A DNA stretch of 47,547 nt from Candidatus Micrarchaeaceae archaeon (lineage in GTDB: Archaea; Micrarchaeota; Micrarchaeia; Micrarchaeales; Micrarchaeaceae), in assembly GCA_027310535.1 (NCBI GenBank), contig DAIDAQ010000007.1, positions 1 to 47,547 on the forward strand, given 5' to 3'. The notes under the pieces were generated by a model. The model saw only the letters and a list, made by a program, of their open reading frames with translations. It was not told the DNA's origin and did no database searches. This document shows, in pieces, positions 7,711 to 15,970 of the stretch; positions within the stretch are counted from its first letter, which is position 1, and every line of letters begins with the position of its first letter. The position numbers and the translations under genes are program-made.

Positions 7711-8196
7711 TCACCTACTTATCGCGCCGATCGCCTTCTCAAACAGCTCGATGATATCGCCATGTTTAGAGTGCACCGAAATGTGTGCACCCTTTATCCT
7801 TTTCTCGTCAAACTCTATGTTGTTTTTTATCTTGAGGCCGTTGTCAGCCGCGCCCTTTGCAGCGGCAAACAGGATAGAAGCTTTTGAAGGCTTCCTAAGC
7901 CCTATGTCAAGCACGCACTCCCCGAGGTTGAGCTTGCCAGCCTTCCTCGCAAGCAACTTCCCTGTAAGGTATGCAGTTGGAGTGTTCCTTTTTGCCGGCC
8001 AGTTGAACTCCTTCAGCTCTGACGAATGCGCTGAGGCGACCACCTTGTCTCCGTCCCTATCATATATTATTACCTGGGCTGTTATGCTCCTGTTCGAGCG
8101 CCTGACCACGACCCTCGGGAGCCTGCCCTGGAGGAGTGCAGCGCTCTTTATATAGTTCGTCCTTCCCTCCCTTCTCCTTCTTCTTATCGTGTGCAT
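7711..8196 (-). CDS. rpl18: 50S ribosomal protein uL18
   Basis: A 161-residue L18, the 5S-rRNA-binding protein of the large subunit. Family segments include a basic N-terminus (RRRREGRTNY), RLPRVVVRRSNR, and the central ARKAGKLNLGECVLDIGL. It ends 4 nt before the uS5 start, inside the tightly spaced operon. Confidence 0.96.
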   Translation of the reverse strand: MHTIRRRRREGRTNYIKSAALLQGRLPRVVVRRSNRSITAQVIIYDRDGDKVVASAHSSELKEFNWPAKRNTPTAYLTGKLLARKAGKLNLGECVLDIGLRKPSKASILFAAAKGAADNGLKIKNNIEFDEKRIKGAHISVHSKHGDIIELFEKAIGAISR

Positions 8197-8200
8197 ATTA

Positions 8201-8671
8201 TCACAGTTTCTTCAGCTCTGCAGCCCTCTCGTCGGCGATCTTCACGCCTCCGCGTATGTGGTTTATCATTGACATCTTTGTCTGGAATGTACCACCCTTA
8301 ACCAGTGCATAATACCTCTTGAACGTTGCGTTGTTTATCTCGCCGCTCTTTTTGAGCGCCTTGAGGACCCTTCTCTGCGCGCGCACCTTCTTCTTATAGC
8401 TGTAGCCCGTCCTTGCGTTGCTTGTCCCCTTCCTCCTGCCATGGCCACGTGACCTTCCCATACGCCTCTTCTCCCTAAGCTCTTTCCCGTGGAGGCTCGC
8501 ATTCTTCTTGGCAGGCAGGGCGTAGATCTTGCCCGCCTTCACAAGCTCCCTGACATCATCCTTTGTCAGTGCCTTCTTCGCATCCCCGAGCGAGCCTTCA
8601 GCTATCCTTACACTGCTGACTCCCCTCTTCAGCAGCGCGGCCGCCGCCCTCTTTGTAAGCTTAATGCTCAT
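8201..8671 (-). CDS. rpl19e: 50S ribosomal protein eL19
   Basis: A 156-residue L19e, found only in archaea and eukaryotes. It has the basic core GRSRGHGRRKGTSNARTG and a long helical C-terminus. It overlaps the end of eL32 by 11 nt, a sign of translational coupling. Confidence 0.97.
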   Translation of the reverse strand: MSIKLTKRAAAALLKRGVSSVRIAEGSLGDAKKALTKDDVRELVKAGKIYALPAKKNASLHGKELREKRRMGRSRGHGRRKGTSNARTGYSYKKKVRAQRRVLKALKKSGEINNATFKRYYALVKGGTFQTKMSMINHIRGGVKIADERAAELKKL

Positions 8672-9101
8672 TTCCTACACCTTTTGCTGCCATCCCCTTT
8701 TCAGCATCGCCTTTGTTGGCAGGCTCTTCTTTCTGCCTGCCGTGGTTTGCTATCCCTATCCCGTACTTCCTTGAGGCCTCTACTATCGACAGCCTTTTCC
8801 TCTTTGAGACAGAGTGTGCTATGATTGCATCGTGCGTCTTATCCATTCCACTGCTGCGGATGGCTTCGATGTCGGCCACGTTGTGCACAAGCGTCAGTCT
8901 CTTCCCGCTGAGCCTTACGTGCCTTACCTCCTCAGGGTTCCTGTAGCCTATTGTTGGCTCTGCACCCATAAACGCCTTCTTGACCCTCTTCTTGTTGTCG
9001 ATCCCCCTCTGCTTCCTCCATCTCTCCTTGACGCGCTTCCTGCTCTTCGTGCCATAGTTTGGTACGTTGAATTTCGGATGTGCTTTCTTCTTTGCTAGCA
9101 T
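8661..9101 (-). CDS. rpl32e: 50S ribosomal protein eL32
   Basis: A 146-residue L32e with a typical basic core (GTKSRKRVKERWRKQRG, PTIGYRNPEEVRH). The charged Lys/Glu-rich C-terminal tail after residue 120 overlaps the eL19 gene start. ATG at 9101 is chosen over GTG 9 nt upstream because AGGAGTGA is correctly spaced for it. Confidence 0.96.
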   Translation of the reverse strand: MLAKKKAHPKFNVPNYGTKSRKRVKERWRKQRGIDNKKRVKKAFMGAEPTIGYRNPEEVRHVRLSGKRLTLVHNVADIEAIRSSGMDKTHDAIIAHSVSKRKRLSIVEASRKYGIGIANHGRQKEEPANKGDAEKGMAAKGVGNEH

Positions 9102-9106
9102 GAATA

Positions 9107-9628
9107 TCACTCCTTTATCGCATAGTAGATCCCGTCCTGGAATACCCGTATGTCCCTTTTCCTTATTTTTGTGGCGCTCCTTATGTTTGCTGCAGTTTGC
9201 GCGACATCATCAAGCGACGTCCCATAAATCCGCACGTTCTGGCCCTTGACCTCAACCTTGGTGTCGCCGACTATCCTCGCCTTCCTTACCGAGCGCTCGC
9301 CGAACATGTTCTTGATCAAGACCTCGCTGCCCTTCGCCTCCACTGTCATCGGGAAGTGTGCGAAGACGATACTCATCTGCTTCTCGAAATGCTTTGCAAC
9401 GCCGCTTACGTCATTCCTCAGCTCATTTGCAAATGCGTTGAGCGCCTTGGCTGCTTTTTTTGCAAGCGCCCCCTTGGCGATTGCAGTTACCTCTACGATA
9501 CCGTTATCCGTTTTGACTGCGAGGAGAACGCCGTTGAACTTCCTCGCGTTCTGGCCCAGGCTGCCGCTGACCTTTACCTCGCTGCCGTTCACCTCTGCCT
9601 TTACTCCCTGCGGAAGCTCGATCTTCAT
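9107..9628 (-). CDS. rpl6: 50S ribosomal protein uL6
   Basis: A 173-residue L6 with the usual two repeated alpha/beta domains. It starts MKIELPQGVKAEV and carries the rRNA-contact region near the C-terminus (IRSATKIRKRDIRVFQDGIY). The ATG at 9628 matches the family start; a frame extension to 9646 is not needed. It overlaps the uS8 stop-proximal region. Confidence 0.96.
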   Translation of the reverse strand: MKIELPQGVKAEVNGSEVKVSGSLGQNARKFNGVLLAVKTDNGIVEVTAIAKGALAKKAAKALNAFANELRNDVSGVAKHFEKQMSIVFAHFPMTVEAKGSEVLIKNMFGERSVRKARIVGDTKVEVKGQNVRIYGTSLDDVAQTAANIRSATKIRKRDIRVFQDGIYYAIKE

Positions 9629-9635
9629 AGCATCA

Positions 9636-10031
9636 TCAATACACATAGGCGAGCAGCTTGCCGCCTATCCTCCTTTCCTTTACCTCCCTGCTGGTCAGCA
9701 CGCCCTGCGATGTGGATATAACCAACATGCCGAAATCCTTGCTAGGTATGTAACGCGACTCGTATTTCTGTATGTCTGAGCTGCCTATGCTGAACCTCGG
9801 TTTTATGACCCCTATGTCATTTATCTTCTTCGCTAGCGAGACGTGCAGCATCTTAGCATGCCTGACCGCGAACTCCTTGTAACCCCTGATGTAACCCTCC
9901 TTTTGCATCACAGCGAACACGGCTTTGGTAAGCTTTGTCGAATGCACTGTGCACTCTTCCCTGCCTATGAGCTCGTGCACCTTTATGATGTTTATTGAAT
10001 CAGCAAGCCTGTCTGTCATCTTATCAACCAT
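9636..10031 (-). CDS. rps8: 30S ribosomal protein uS8
   Basis: A 131-residue S8, a primary binder of 16S rRNA helix 21. The C-terminal signature STSQGVLTSREVKERRIGG is present. ATG 10031 is used; it lies within the last codons of uS14, giving an 8-nt overlap. Confidence 0.96.
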   Translation of the reverse strand: MVDKMTDRLADSINIIKVHELIGREECTVHSTKLTKAVFAVMQKEGYIRGYKEFAVRHAKMLHVSLAKKINDIGVIKPRFSIGSSDIQKYESRYIPSKDFGMLVISTSQGVLTSREVKERRIGGKLLAYVY

Positions 10032-10182
10032 ACTTCTTGAAACCACGTGAAGCAGCTACCTCGCGCAGGCACCTCCTGCAGATGTAGAGCTTGTGCGCCC
10101 GTATCAGGCCTCTGGGGGTCCCGCATATCCTGCATTTCCTGTGGCCCTTGCCCTTGAACTTGTCCTCTATTTTTACCTTCAT
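10024..10182 (-). CDS. rps14: 30S ribosomal protein uS14, zinc-binding form
   Basis: A 52-residue protein easily missed because of its size. It reads MKVKIEDKFKGKGHRKC, then RICGTPRGLIRAHKLYIC, then RRCLREVAASRGFKKYG. Two CxxC pairs form the zinc site of archaeal S14. It sits exactly where S14 belongs, between uL5 and uS8, and overlaps the uS8 start by 8 nt. Confidence 0.96.
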   Translation of the reverse strand: MKVKIEDKFKGKGHRKCRICGTPRGLIRAHKLYICRRCLREVAASRGFKKYG

Positions 10183-10188
10183 CAAATA

Positions 10189-10707
10189 TCACTCGACTAT
10201 CTCTGTCTTGAGCTCTCTCTGCATGAACTCCTTTATCTCTTTAGGGCTCACCACTGCATGGTGCTTTGCCACCTTTCCACCCCTTATCTTCCTCCGTTCG
10301 ATGCACATTCCTGGCCTCTTGAACGAGAGGTTCACGTTCATCCCGAGCATGCCTATCTTTGGGTCGTACTTGACACCAGAGATATCTATATACTCCCTTA
10401 TGCCGAAGCTGGCAGTGTTGTTGCTTATCGAGCTCTCCTTCAGCCTGTTGTCCAAGGCGTCGAGCAGCCGCTTTGCGAGCTCCTTTGTTTCTTCCCTTAC
10501 TGTGACGAATGCACCGATCTTTGTCCCAGGAGATATCTTGAAAGCAGGGATCCTCTTCTTCGAGCGCTCGTCCATAGGTTTCCTCCCTGTTATCAGTTCG
10601 AGCAGCCGCTTTGCGCTCGCCTGCTTTGGGTCGTCGCTGCCGGTGCCTATGTTTATGACTACCTTGTCAAGTGCTATTTTCCTCATAGGGCTGGATGCCG
10701 TTTCCAT
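10189..10707 (-). CDS. rpl5: 50S ribosomal protein uL5
   Basis: A 172-residue L5, which binds 5S rRNA and the P-site tRNA region. Family segments are KVVINIGTGSDD, a conserved AFVTVREET strand and YDPKIGMLGMNVNLSFKRPG. ATG 10707 has GTGA upstream; an internal ATG at 10686 (MRKIALDKVV) would also give a family-length N-terminus. Confidence 0.96.
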   Translation of the reverse strand: METASSPMRKIALDKVVINIGTGSDDPKQASAKRLLELITGRKPMDERSKKRIPAFKISPGTKIGAFVTVREETKELAKRLLDALDNRLKESSISNNTASFGIREYIDISGVKYDPKIGMLGMNVNLSFKRPGMCIERRKIRGGKVAKHHAVVSPKEIKEFMQRELKTEIVE

Positions 10708-10711
10708 AAGC

Positions 10712-11383
10712 TCACTGTTCTGTCACCATGACATTTCTTATGATGGTCTCGAAGCTTCCACCCTGCGATTCCACTATGACGCTCTTGCTTGTGCGTGCCG
10801 TCCCATCTTTTACTTCTCTTATTGCCCCCTCTGCGCCAACGTTTACCCCTGCAATTACAAGGGCCCTGGCACCCTTTTCAAGCTTTATGACCTTCTTTAT
10901 TTTCCTGTCAGTGCCGAGCAAGACTGAATCATTAACCTTTCCGTCGCTGTTGCCCTCAACCGCGCTGCCGTCGTGGAGGCAGAACATAATCTTCCCCCCC
11001 CTGCTTTTGTATTTCCTGACGATGCTGTATACAAGGTCCGGATTTTCAATCTTTGTGAAAGTTGCCTTTGCGTTTTTGTTTATCCCTACCAGATAGCTTG
11101 AAGGACCGACGCCTATGATATCGCTGAGGCCGATGGGGTGCTTGTGGTCCCTGATCATCTTCCCGTTTACCTTTATCCTGCCGCTGTTGAGCACCTTCTT
11201 TGCGTCAGAAGTTGTCTGTACAAAATTCTCCTTTTTGAGGAAGAGTGCTATAGGCAGGCTTTTATCCATCGTGTGCCTGCCCGGCCTTGTTTTCATTACG
11301 TATTTGTTGGCCTTCCTGCCAGTGCCGAAGTAAATCGGCATCTCCAGCGACTTCATGTGCCTGTCATTGCCTTTTGACGCCAT
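10712..11383 (-). CDS. rps4e: 30S ribosomal protein eS4
   Basis: A 223-residue S4e, specific to archaea and eukaryotes. It has an S4-type RNA-binding domain (KKVLNSGRIKVNGKMIRDHK) followed by a central S4e domain and a KOW-like end (ARALVIAGVNVGAEGAIREV). It lies 4 nt before uL5. Confidence 0.97.
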   Translation of the reverse strand: MASKGNDRHMKSLEMPIYFGTGRKANKYVMKTRPGRHTMDKSLPIALFLKKENFVQTTSDAKKVLNSGRIKVNGKMIRDHKHPIGLSDIIGVGPSSYLVGINKNAKATFTKIENPDLVYSIVRKYKSRGGKIMFCLHDGSAVEGNSDGKVNDSVLLGTDRKIKKVIKLEKGARALVIAGVNVGAEGAIREVKDGTARTSKSVIVESQGGSFETIIRNVMVTEQ

Positions 11384-11390
11384 AGTATCA

Positions 11391-11780
11391 CTATTTTGCC
11401 TTGGGTTCGCCGGTGCCCTTCACCTTCAGCCTGGCCGCCCTTGCCTTGTCGGTGAAGTTGAGGTCCGTGATGTACACGTTGCTGCAGCTCAGCGGCACGC
11501 CGTATTCCTTGCCCCTTGCATTCTTCTTCTTGATGCTGTCTACATAAATCCTCCCAAGCCTCATGTTCACTGCCGTGACCTTGCCCACCTTTCCCCTATG
11601 TGCGCCCGCCATCACCTTGACGGAATCGCCCTCTGATATCTGGACAGCCCTCCTGTTTATCCCCAGCTTCTGTCTGAGCTGCCTGTCCATGTGCGCATGC
11701 ACGAAGTGCTGCCTGAGGTGCATCGGCGCGTTGAACCTAAAGAATCTCTGCCTTCTAGGTTTGCTGCTCTTTATCATCAT
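11391..11780 (-). CDS. rpl24: 50S ribosomal protein uL24
   Basis: A 129-residue L24 with a KOW motif (EGDSVKVMAGAHRGKVGKV), an early assembly protein of the large subunit. The archaeal N-terminal extension (SSKPRRQRFFRFNAP) is present. Its ATG overlaps the uL14 stop by 4 nt. Confidence 0.96.
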   Translation of the reverse strand: MMIKSSKPRRQRFFRFNAPMHLRQHFVHAHMDRQLRQKLGINRRAVQISEGDSVKVMAGAHRGKVGKVTAVNMRLGRIYVDSIKKKNARGKEYGVPLSCSNVYITDLNFTDKARAARLKVKGTGEPKAK

Positions 11781-12175
11781 ACCACCCTTGAGGCTACGTT
11801 CGCTATCTTTGCGTACCTCGCGATTACCTCCCTGGCTATCGGTCCCTTCACAGAAGTCCCTATCGGCAGGTTCGTGTCATTGATCAGTATCGCCGCATTG
11901 TCCTCAAACTTGATGCGCATCCCGTCGGCCCTCCTAACTGGGACCTTCTGCCTTATAACCACGGCCCGCACCACCTTCTTAAGGTACTGTGGTGTTCCAC
12001 TCTTGACACTTGCGCTCACTATGTCACCAATCCCAGATTTTGAGTACCTTCCCTTGCTGCCCTGCTTCCCTATCTTGTTGATTATCATCAGCTTGTAGGC
12101 TCCGCTGTTGTCGGCGCATTCTAGCACGGTGCTCGGCACCAGTGTTTTTGGTATCTTTGTTGCTACCCCCTTCAT
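11777..12175 (-). CDS. rpl14: 50S ribosomal protein uL14
   Basis: A 132-residue L14 beta-barrel protein at the subunit interface. Conserved strands include LECADNSGAYKL, VVRAVVIRQK and FEDNAAILIN. It overlaps the uS17 stop by 4 nt and the uL24 start by 4 nt. Confidence 0.97.
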   Translation of the reverse strand: MKGVATKIPKTLVPSTVLECADNSGAYKLMIINKIGKQGSKGRYSKSGIGDIVSASVKSGTPQYLKKVVRAVVIRQKVPVRRADGMRIKFEDNAAILINDTNLPIGTSVKGPIAREVIARYAKIANVASRVV

Positions 12176-12468
12176 TGCCCCACACCCTTCAGCACCCTCG
12201 TGATGACGAACGATTTTGTCTTGCTAATCCTCCTTGTATTTGCGATCGTCACGAAGTCGCCCTGCTTTGCCTTTATGCAATCCGGATTGTGTGCAGGTAT
12301 CCTAGAAGTTTTCCTCAGCGAGCGCTCGTATTTCTGCAGGAATGTTGTGTACTCCCTCTCCACGATTGCGGTCTTCGCGGCTCTGTCGCTGACCACGACG
12401 CCGTTGAATTCATAGCCGTGCGTCTTCAGCTTCCCGTGAACCGGGCATTTGATGTCATTACACTCCAA
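12172..12468 (-). CDS. rps17: 30S ribosomal protein uS17
   Basis: A 98-residue OB-fold S17. It carries the archaeal CPVHGKL N-terminus, the conserved GVVVSDRAAKTAIVER strand and the IPAHNPDC segment. It lies 34 nt after rnp1, the order usual in archaeal S10/spc clusters. Confidence 0.96.
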   Translation of the reverse strand: MECNDIKCPVHGKLKTHGYEFNGVVVSDRAAKTAIVEREYTTFLQKYERSLRKTSRIPAHNPDCIKAKQGDFVTIANTRRISKTKSFVITRVLKGVGQ

Positions 12469-12502
12469 TTTACCACTTCAGATTGCGGCCAGGAACAGCC
12501 TG

Positions 12503-12793
12503 TCAGAGATGCCTCCTCCTATAATACTTCATACCCTTCTCTATCCTTTCGAAGGGGCGAAAAGCTATTTCATTGCCTGGAACTGTAAATACCTTTTTGT
12601 CAGCAATAAATTTAAATGTTGAGATTCGCTTCCCGATGCGCCTTGTCCCGCCATTTGTCATAACGACAAGCGTATTCTTGGTCTCGTCTATGACGGTTCC
12701 GCTAATCCCCCTCTGCGCCTTGTCCCTGCTGCCTGCTACCTTTACCTTGAGCCCAATAAGCTCGTGAAGCACTATGTTCTTGTTGTCGTACAC
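12503..12793 (-). CDS. rnp1: RNase P protein component 1 (Rpp29/Pop4)
   Basis: A 96-residue archaeal Rpp29 homologue with an Sm-like barrel (ELIGLKVKVAGS, GISGTVIDETKNTLVVMT). It supports the catalytic RNA in maturing tRNA 5' ends. The start is a GTG at 12793. It is the first gene of the operon: uL29, uS3, uL22, uS19 and uL2, usually upstream, are absent. Confidence 0.93.
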   Translation of the reverse strand: MYDNKNIVLHELIGLKVKVAGSRDKAQRGISGTVIDETKNTLVVMTNGGTRRIGKRISTFKFIADKKVFTVPGNEIAFRPFERIEKGMKYYRRRHL

Positions 12794-12817
12794 ATTAGAG
12801 CTTTCACGAATAGATAT

Positions 12818-12830
12818 TTATAGGCGGGGT
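12818..12830 (-). promoter_or_regulatory. Promoter of rnp1-ribosomal protein operon
   Basis: CCTATAAATATCT on the minus strand, about 25-37 nt before the rnp1 GTG, is a good archaeal TATA box. It also marks where the operon starts, since no ribosomal gene lies upstream. Confidence 0.6.
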
Positions 12831-12835
12831 GGCCG

Positions 12836-14056
12836 CTATTTCACGGTTATCCTGTCTGCTATATTCGTTATCCTGTCGATGTCGTAGTTGATGATGGTGC
12901 CGTAGTTGGTCTTTATCGCGATTATGCCGTTGCCAGGCAGAACCCTGACTATCTTCCCTATGTATGCCCCTATGTCGCTAATCACCACCTTGCCCTTCAT
13001 CCTTGAGCGCTTTATGGCAGACTTCCTTAGGTGCACGCTGAAAAGCGAGATGCCGTATCCTGCAACTATCGTTATTACGCTGTACAGGAAGAGCTCCCAA
13101 AGGTAGATCTGGCCTATGAACCACGCTGCAGTAAGATATAGCAGCACTATTCCCATTACCCCATAGCCGATATACGACCCCTCCCTTATAGCCCTGAATC
13201 TCAGCTTTCTGCTCTCAAGATCTACGATCCTGCCCGCTACATAGAGCGCGAGGCTGATCGGAAGTATGAGTATGAAGCCCTCGACGGCATACGAAGCTAT
13301 GCTGACAGGATCATTGGTTGTCTTCGACCCGTATGCGTACCCTCCATAGCCCACGACGATTGCTATGATAAAGAAGAGTATACTGCCTACATAGAAGATG
13401 AAGCTGAGCCGCTCGATGCTGAAGCCGAAGCCCCTGAAGCTGTAGCTTATCCTGTCCTCGAATCCCACCCCCTTCACGATCAGGTACAATCCTATCAGCG
13501 CGACAGGTGGCTGCCATCCGAGGTTTAAGTAATAGCTTGCCGCAAAGAGCAGCATTATCAGCGCAGGGACGCCGAACACGATCCTAGCGTAGTGCGGTTC
13601 CTTGAGCTTTTCCAGTATGGCAAAGTACGTGTTTTCGAGCTGTTCCGCCTGCTTCATCCGCACTATGTCCACGCTATTCACTTTTATCCTGTTCTTGAGC
13701 AGCGGCAGAACCCTTGAATCGCTCGCACCGTCTGTGACCAGGACGCACGCATCAACCTTGAATCTGTCTATTGTTATCTCAATCTGCCGTGCAAGCTCAG
13801 CGTCAGCGACATAGCCCTCTCTCTCCGCCCCCGTGAGGGTTGCAATCCGCACCCCATACCCTATTTTCTTAAGCTCATCGTATTTCCTGACCGCCTCGAA
13901 CATCGCGTTTGCGTCGGTATCCTGCGGGTCTCTTAGTGCAAGCGCCGAAGCGGCCTCCAAATTCTCCTCCCTTCCAAAAACAGGCCCTGTTATCTTGGCC
14001 TTGCGGTAGAGGTCATTGTCTATGTCCACCGCCAGAACCAAGATGCGCTCCTGCAT
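12836..14056 (-). CDS. DUF373-family archaeal membrane protein
   Basis: A 406-residue protein of the archaeal DUF373 family, function unknown. The N-terminal soluble half starts MQERILVLAVDIDNDL and has the conserved ALRDPQDTDANAMF segment. A CVLVTDGASDSRVLPLL segment (about 120-136) is reminiscent of a nucleotide-type fold. The C-terminal half has about six membrane segments, then a small beta-rich domain (GKIVRVLPGNGIIAIKT). ATG 14056 fits the family start. A TATA-like TTTTATTATT lies at 14083-14093, so the promoter is divergent from the next gene. Confidence 0.85.
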   Translation of the reverse strand: MQERILVLAVDIDNDLYRKAKITGPVFGREENLEAASALALRDPQDTDANAMFEAVRKYDELKKIGYGVRIATLTGAEREGYVADAELARQIEITIDRFKVDACVLVTDGASDSRVLPLLKNRIKVNSVDIVRMKQAEQLENTYFAILEKLKEPHYARIVFGVPALIMLLFAASYYLNLGWQPPVALIGLYLIVKGVGFEDRISYSFRGFGFSIERLSFIFYVGSILFFIIAIVVGYGGYAYGSKTTNDPVSIASYAVEGFILILPISLALYVAGRIVDLESRKLRFRAIREGSYIGYGVMGIVLLYLTAAWFIGQIYLWELFLYSVITIVAGYGISLFSVHLRKSAIKRSRMKGKVVISDIGAYIGKIVRVLPGNGIIAIKTNYGTIINYDIDRITNIADRITVK

Positions 14057-14147
14057 CAGACCACAGGAATAGTGCTCTGAGCAATAATAAAAGACTATCG
14101 ACATATCACGATGAAGCCAGTGCCATTTTGGAGTGCCGCCGAAAGCA

Positions 14148-14157
14148 CTTTATATCT
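14148..14157 (+). promoter_or_regulatory. TATA box of hypothetical gene at 14176
   Basis: CTTTATATCT ends 18 nt before the ATG at 14176. This spacing implies a leaderless or nearly leaderless transcript. Confidence 0.5.
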
Positions 14158-14175
14158 GAAAAGAAAATACCTCCT

Positions 14176-14847
14176 ATGAAGTCAAACATAGATGGTTGCA
14201 TGTCTAATAAGAGTTTACTACTTGATGCGGATTTTTATGTCACCCGTTCCGGCGAGCTGCTAAACCCGTTCAACATTGTCAAGACTCCGGGCCAGCTTAC
14301 GGTAAAATCAGAAAGCAAGATCTACAACCTCGGAGATTTTGCTACCATGACGGAAGCTGCGGCAGACCGCAAGTTCGTAAAGGAGATGTTTGATAACCAT
14401 TATGCGGTGCTGGTAGCACCTGAAAAAGGTCTGATATGGCCTGCTGGCCTGTACGAGATCGACTCAAACAGCAGCGGCGTCACATTCAGGGCGGTTGACC
14501 AATACGGGTTTAACACCCTATTCTTCCTCCAAAGGGCCGTTGTCACCCGCGACGGTGAAAAATTTGCAGCAAGCGGCAATCTGTTGCTGATGTACATCGG
14601 TGCGCCAAAGGACACCATCGCGACAAACACCTATTCAGTAATATTCTCAGGGATCGATCTGGGCATGATCTCAGGCGCCAAGGAGTCAAAGATACCAATA
14701 TATGCCGCGCTCCGAAATCCTTACACGCGCTCCGAGATTCCACCAATAAACAGGAGGGAATACATCGAGCTCGAGTTTCCAAGTGGGGAAAAGACTACAC
14801 TGGATGCGCCGAAAGGCACGGTTGTGAAAATCCTCAGGCGCATCTGA
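14176..14847 (+). CDS. Hypothetical protein, beta-rich
   Basis: A 223-residue soluble protein with no family I recognise. It lacks a signal peptide and membrane segments. Sequence is mixed with many short beta-type strands (VTFRAVDQYGFNTLFFLQ, EYIELEFPSGEKTTL). The start is set by a TATA box just upstream; ATG 14200 (MSNKSLLLDADFYV) is an alternative. It lies divergent from the DUF373 gene and convergent with the small gene at 14868. Confidence 0.6.
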   Translation: MKSNIDGCMSNKSLLLDADFYVTRSGELLNPFNIVKTPGQLTVKSESKIYNLGDFATMTEAAADRKFVKEMFDNHYAVLVAPEKGLIWPAGLYEIDSNSSGVTFRAVDQYGFNTLFFLQRAVVTRDGEKFAASGNLLLMYIGAPKDTIATNTYSVIFSGIDLGMISGAKESKIPIYAALRNPYTRSEIPPINRREYIELEFPSGEKTTLDAPKGTVVKILRRI

Positions 14848-14867
14848 TCACTCCTTGTAAGTTTCGC

Positions 14868-15128
14868 TCAGCCGCTGTGTTCCCCCTCTCTCCTTATATC
14901 GGGTAACGGCACCTTGTGCTCGCGGTTGTACTTTATCCATTCATCAATCACGTTAACGATTCTGCCGATGTGTTTTGCCTCCTCCTTGGTGATCGGATCA
15001 CCGTTCCTGTTGTCGATTATGAAGCCAACAGTGGCAATGCGATCCGCAAGCGCCTTCATATCCCTCTTGTTTCCCCATCCTACTCCCTGCTGTTCAGGCC
15101 TCTTTCCATAAGAATTTTTGCTTTGCAT
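14868..15128 (-). CDS. Small hypothetical charged protein
   Basis: An 86-residue charged, probably helical protein. The central part (VGFIIDNRNGDPITKEEAKH, then IGRIVNVIDEWI) looks like a compact helical domain. It has no recognised family. It ends 20 nt from the convergent 14176 gene. A TATATGTGG element lies about 45 nt upstream of its ATG. Confidence 0.5.
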   Translation of the reverse strand: MQSKNSYGKRPEQQGVGWGNKRDMKALADRIATVGFIIDNRNGDPITKEEAKHIGRIVNVIDEWIKYNREHKVPLPDIRREGEHSG

Positions 15129-15277
15129 AAATCTTCACCGTTTTGCTTTTGGTTTCTTCTCTTTATTCAACCACATATATAGAGTTTTTGTCCAGTAGTT
15201 TGTATCTGCATCAGCAACTGACTTACTGTTTTATCTCGTAATTCCACTACTGCAATGAAGCGGAATGCTTAAAAGGA

Positions 15278-15285
15278 TTTATAAT
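15278..15285 (+). promoter_or_regulatory. TATA box of putative diadenylate cyclase gene
   Basis: TTTATAAT, 22 nt before the GTG at 15308, supports that start and a very short leader. Confidence 0.5.
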
Positions 15286-15307
15286 GTTAGCTTAAACCAG
15301 CGATAGA

Positions 15308-15964
15308 GTGAAGAACCAAAAGACCAATATGGTCAATCCAGTCGTTGAAGCCTGCCTAAAGATGTGCTATAACCAGCCCGAGGGATGTCTTTTCGTCGTT
15401 GAGCTTGCAGGCACAAGGGGCTACTACATGCAGTCAAACATCCAGATCTTCAAGAAAAGCGGCAGGCGCCTCTCGGTACTTAACAAGGGCGATGCGGTCC
15501 TGATAAGGCGCCTCGCTGGGCTTGACGGTGCGATAATAGTTAGCAATAGGGGGGAGCTTATGCAGGTCGGCGCCACGCTCGTGCACTCTAAGAATTTTCT
15601 CAGCCATGGGAAGAGGCACGCGTTCGCCCTCGGCACGAGCGCCTACTCCCCAAACCTCGTCTGCCTTCTTGCAAGCGAGGAGGACAAGCACATTCGCACT
15701 TTCAGGGAAGGGTTCCTCGTAGCAAACATAAACTCAGAAACAAAGGTGCCTGTGACAACTAGAAGCAAGGTTGTTGAGCTGCTTACGTCGAGGATTACAA
15801 GCCTGGTGGTCGCCAGTGGGATAGCTGCTAGCCTTCTCACCGTTAACCCAATCCCTGCGATAGTTACGATAAGCGGCACACAAGTGATAACGTTTGAGGG
15901 ATTTGAAAGAGTAAGAGAGTTCTTCTTCGGACGTGCATCGCGTGCGCATAGTGCGCATGTGTAA
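15308..15964 (+). CDS. Putative diadenylate cyclase (DisA_N/DacZ-like)
   Basis: A 218-residue protein whose middle resembles the DAC domain that makes c-di-AMP from two ATP. Asp73-Gly74-Ala75 (GLDGAIIVSNRGEL) matches the DGA motif. GKRHAFALGTSA at 101-112 lies where the GTRHRAA motif is expected, with Arg103-His104 kept but the second Arg replaced. SEE at 123-125 fits the conserved acidic stretch. An N-terminal 60 residues and a C-terminal hydrophobic segment (150-185) flank it. c-di-AMP controls osmotic and potassium balance in some archaea. The altered RHR motif leaves activity open. Confidence 0.6.
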   Translation: MKNQKTNMVNPVVEACLKMCYNQPEGCLFVVELAGTRGYYMQSNIQIFKKSGRRLSVLNKGDAVLIRRLAGLDGAIIVSNRGELMQVGATLVHSKNFLSHGKRHAFALGTSAYSPNLVCLLASEEDKHIRTFREGFLVANINSETKVPVTTRSKVVELLTSRITSLVVASGIAASLLTVNPIPAIVTISGTQVITFEGFERVREFFFGRASRAHSAHV

Positions 15965-15970
15965 TTGTGC

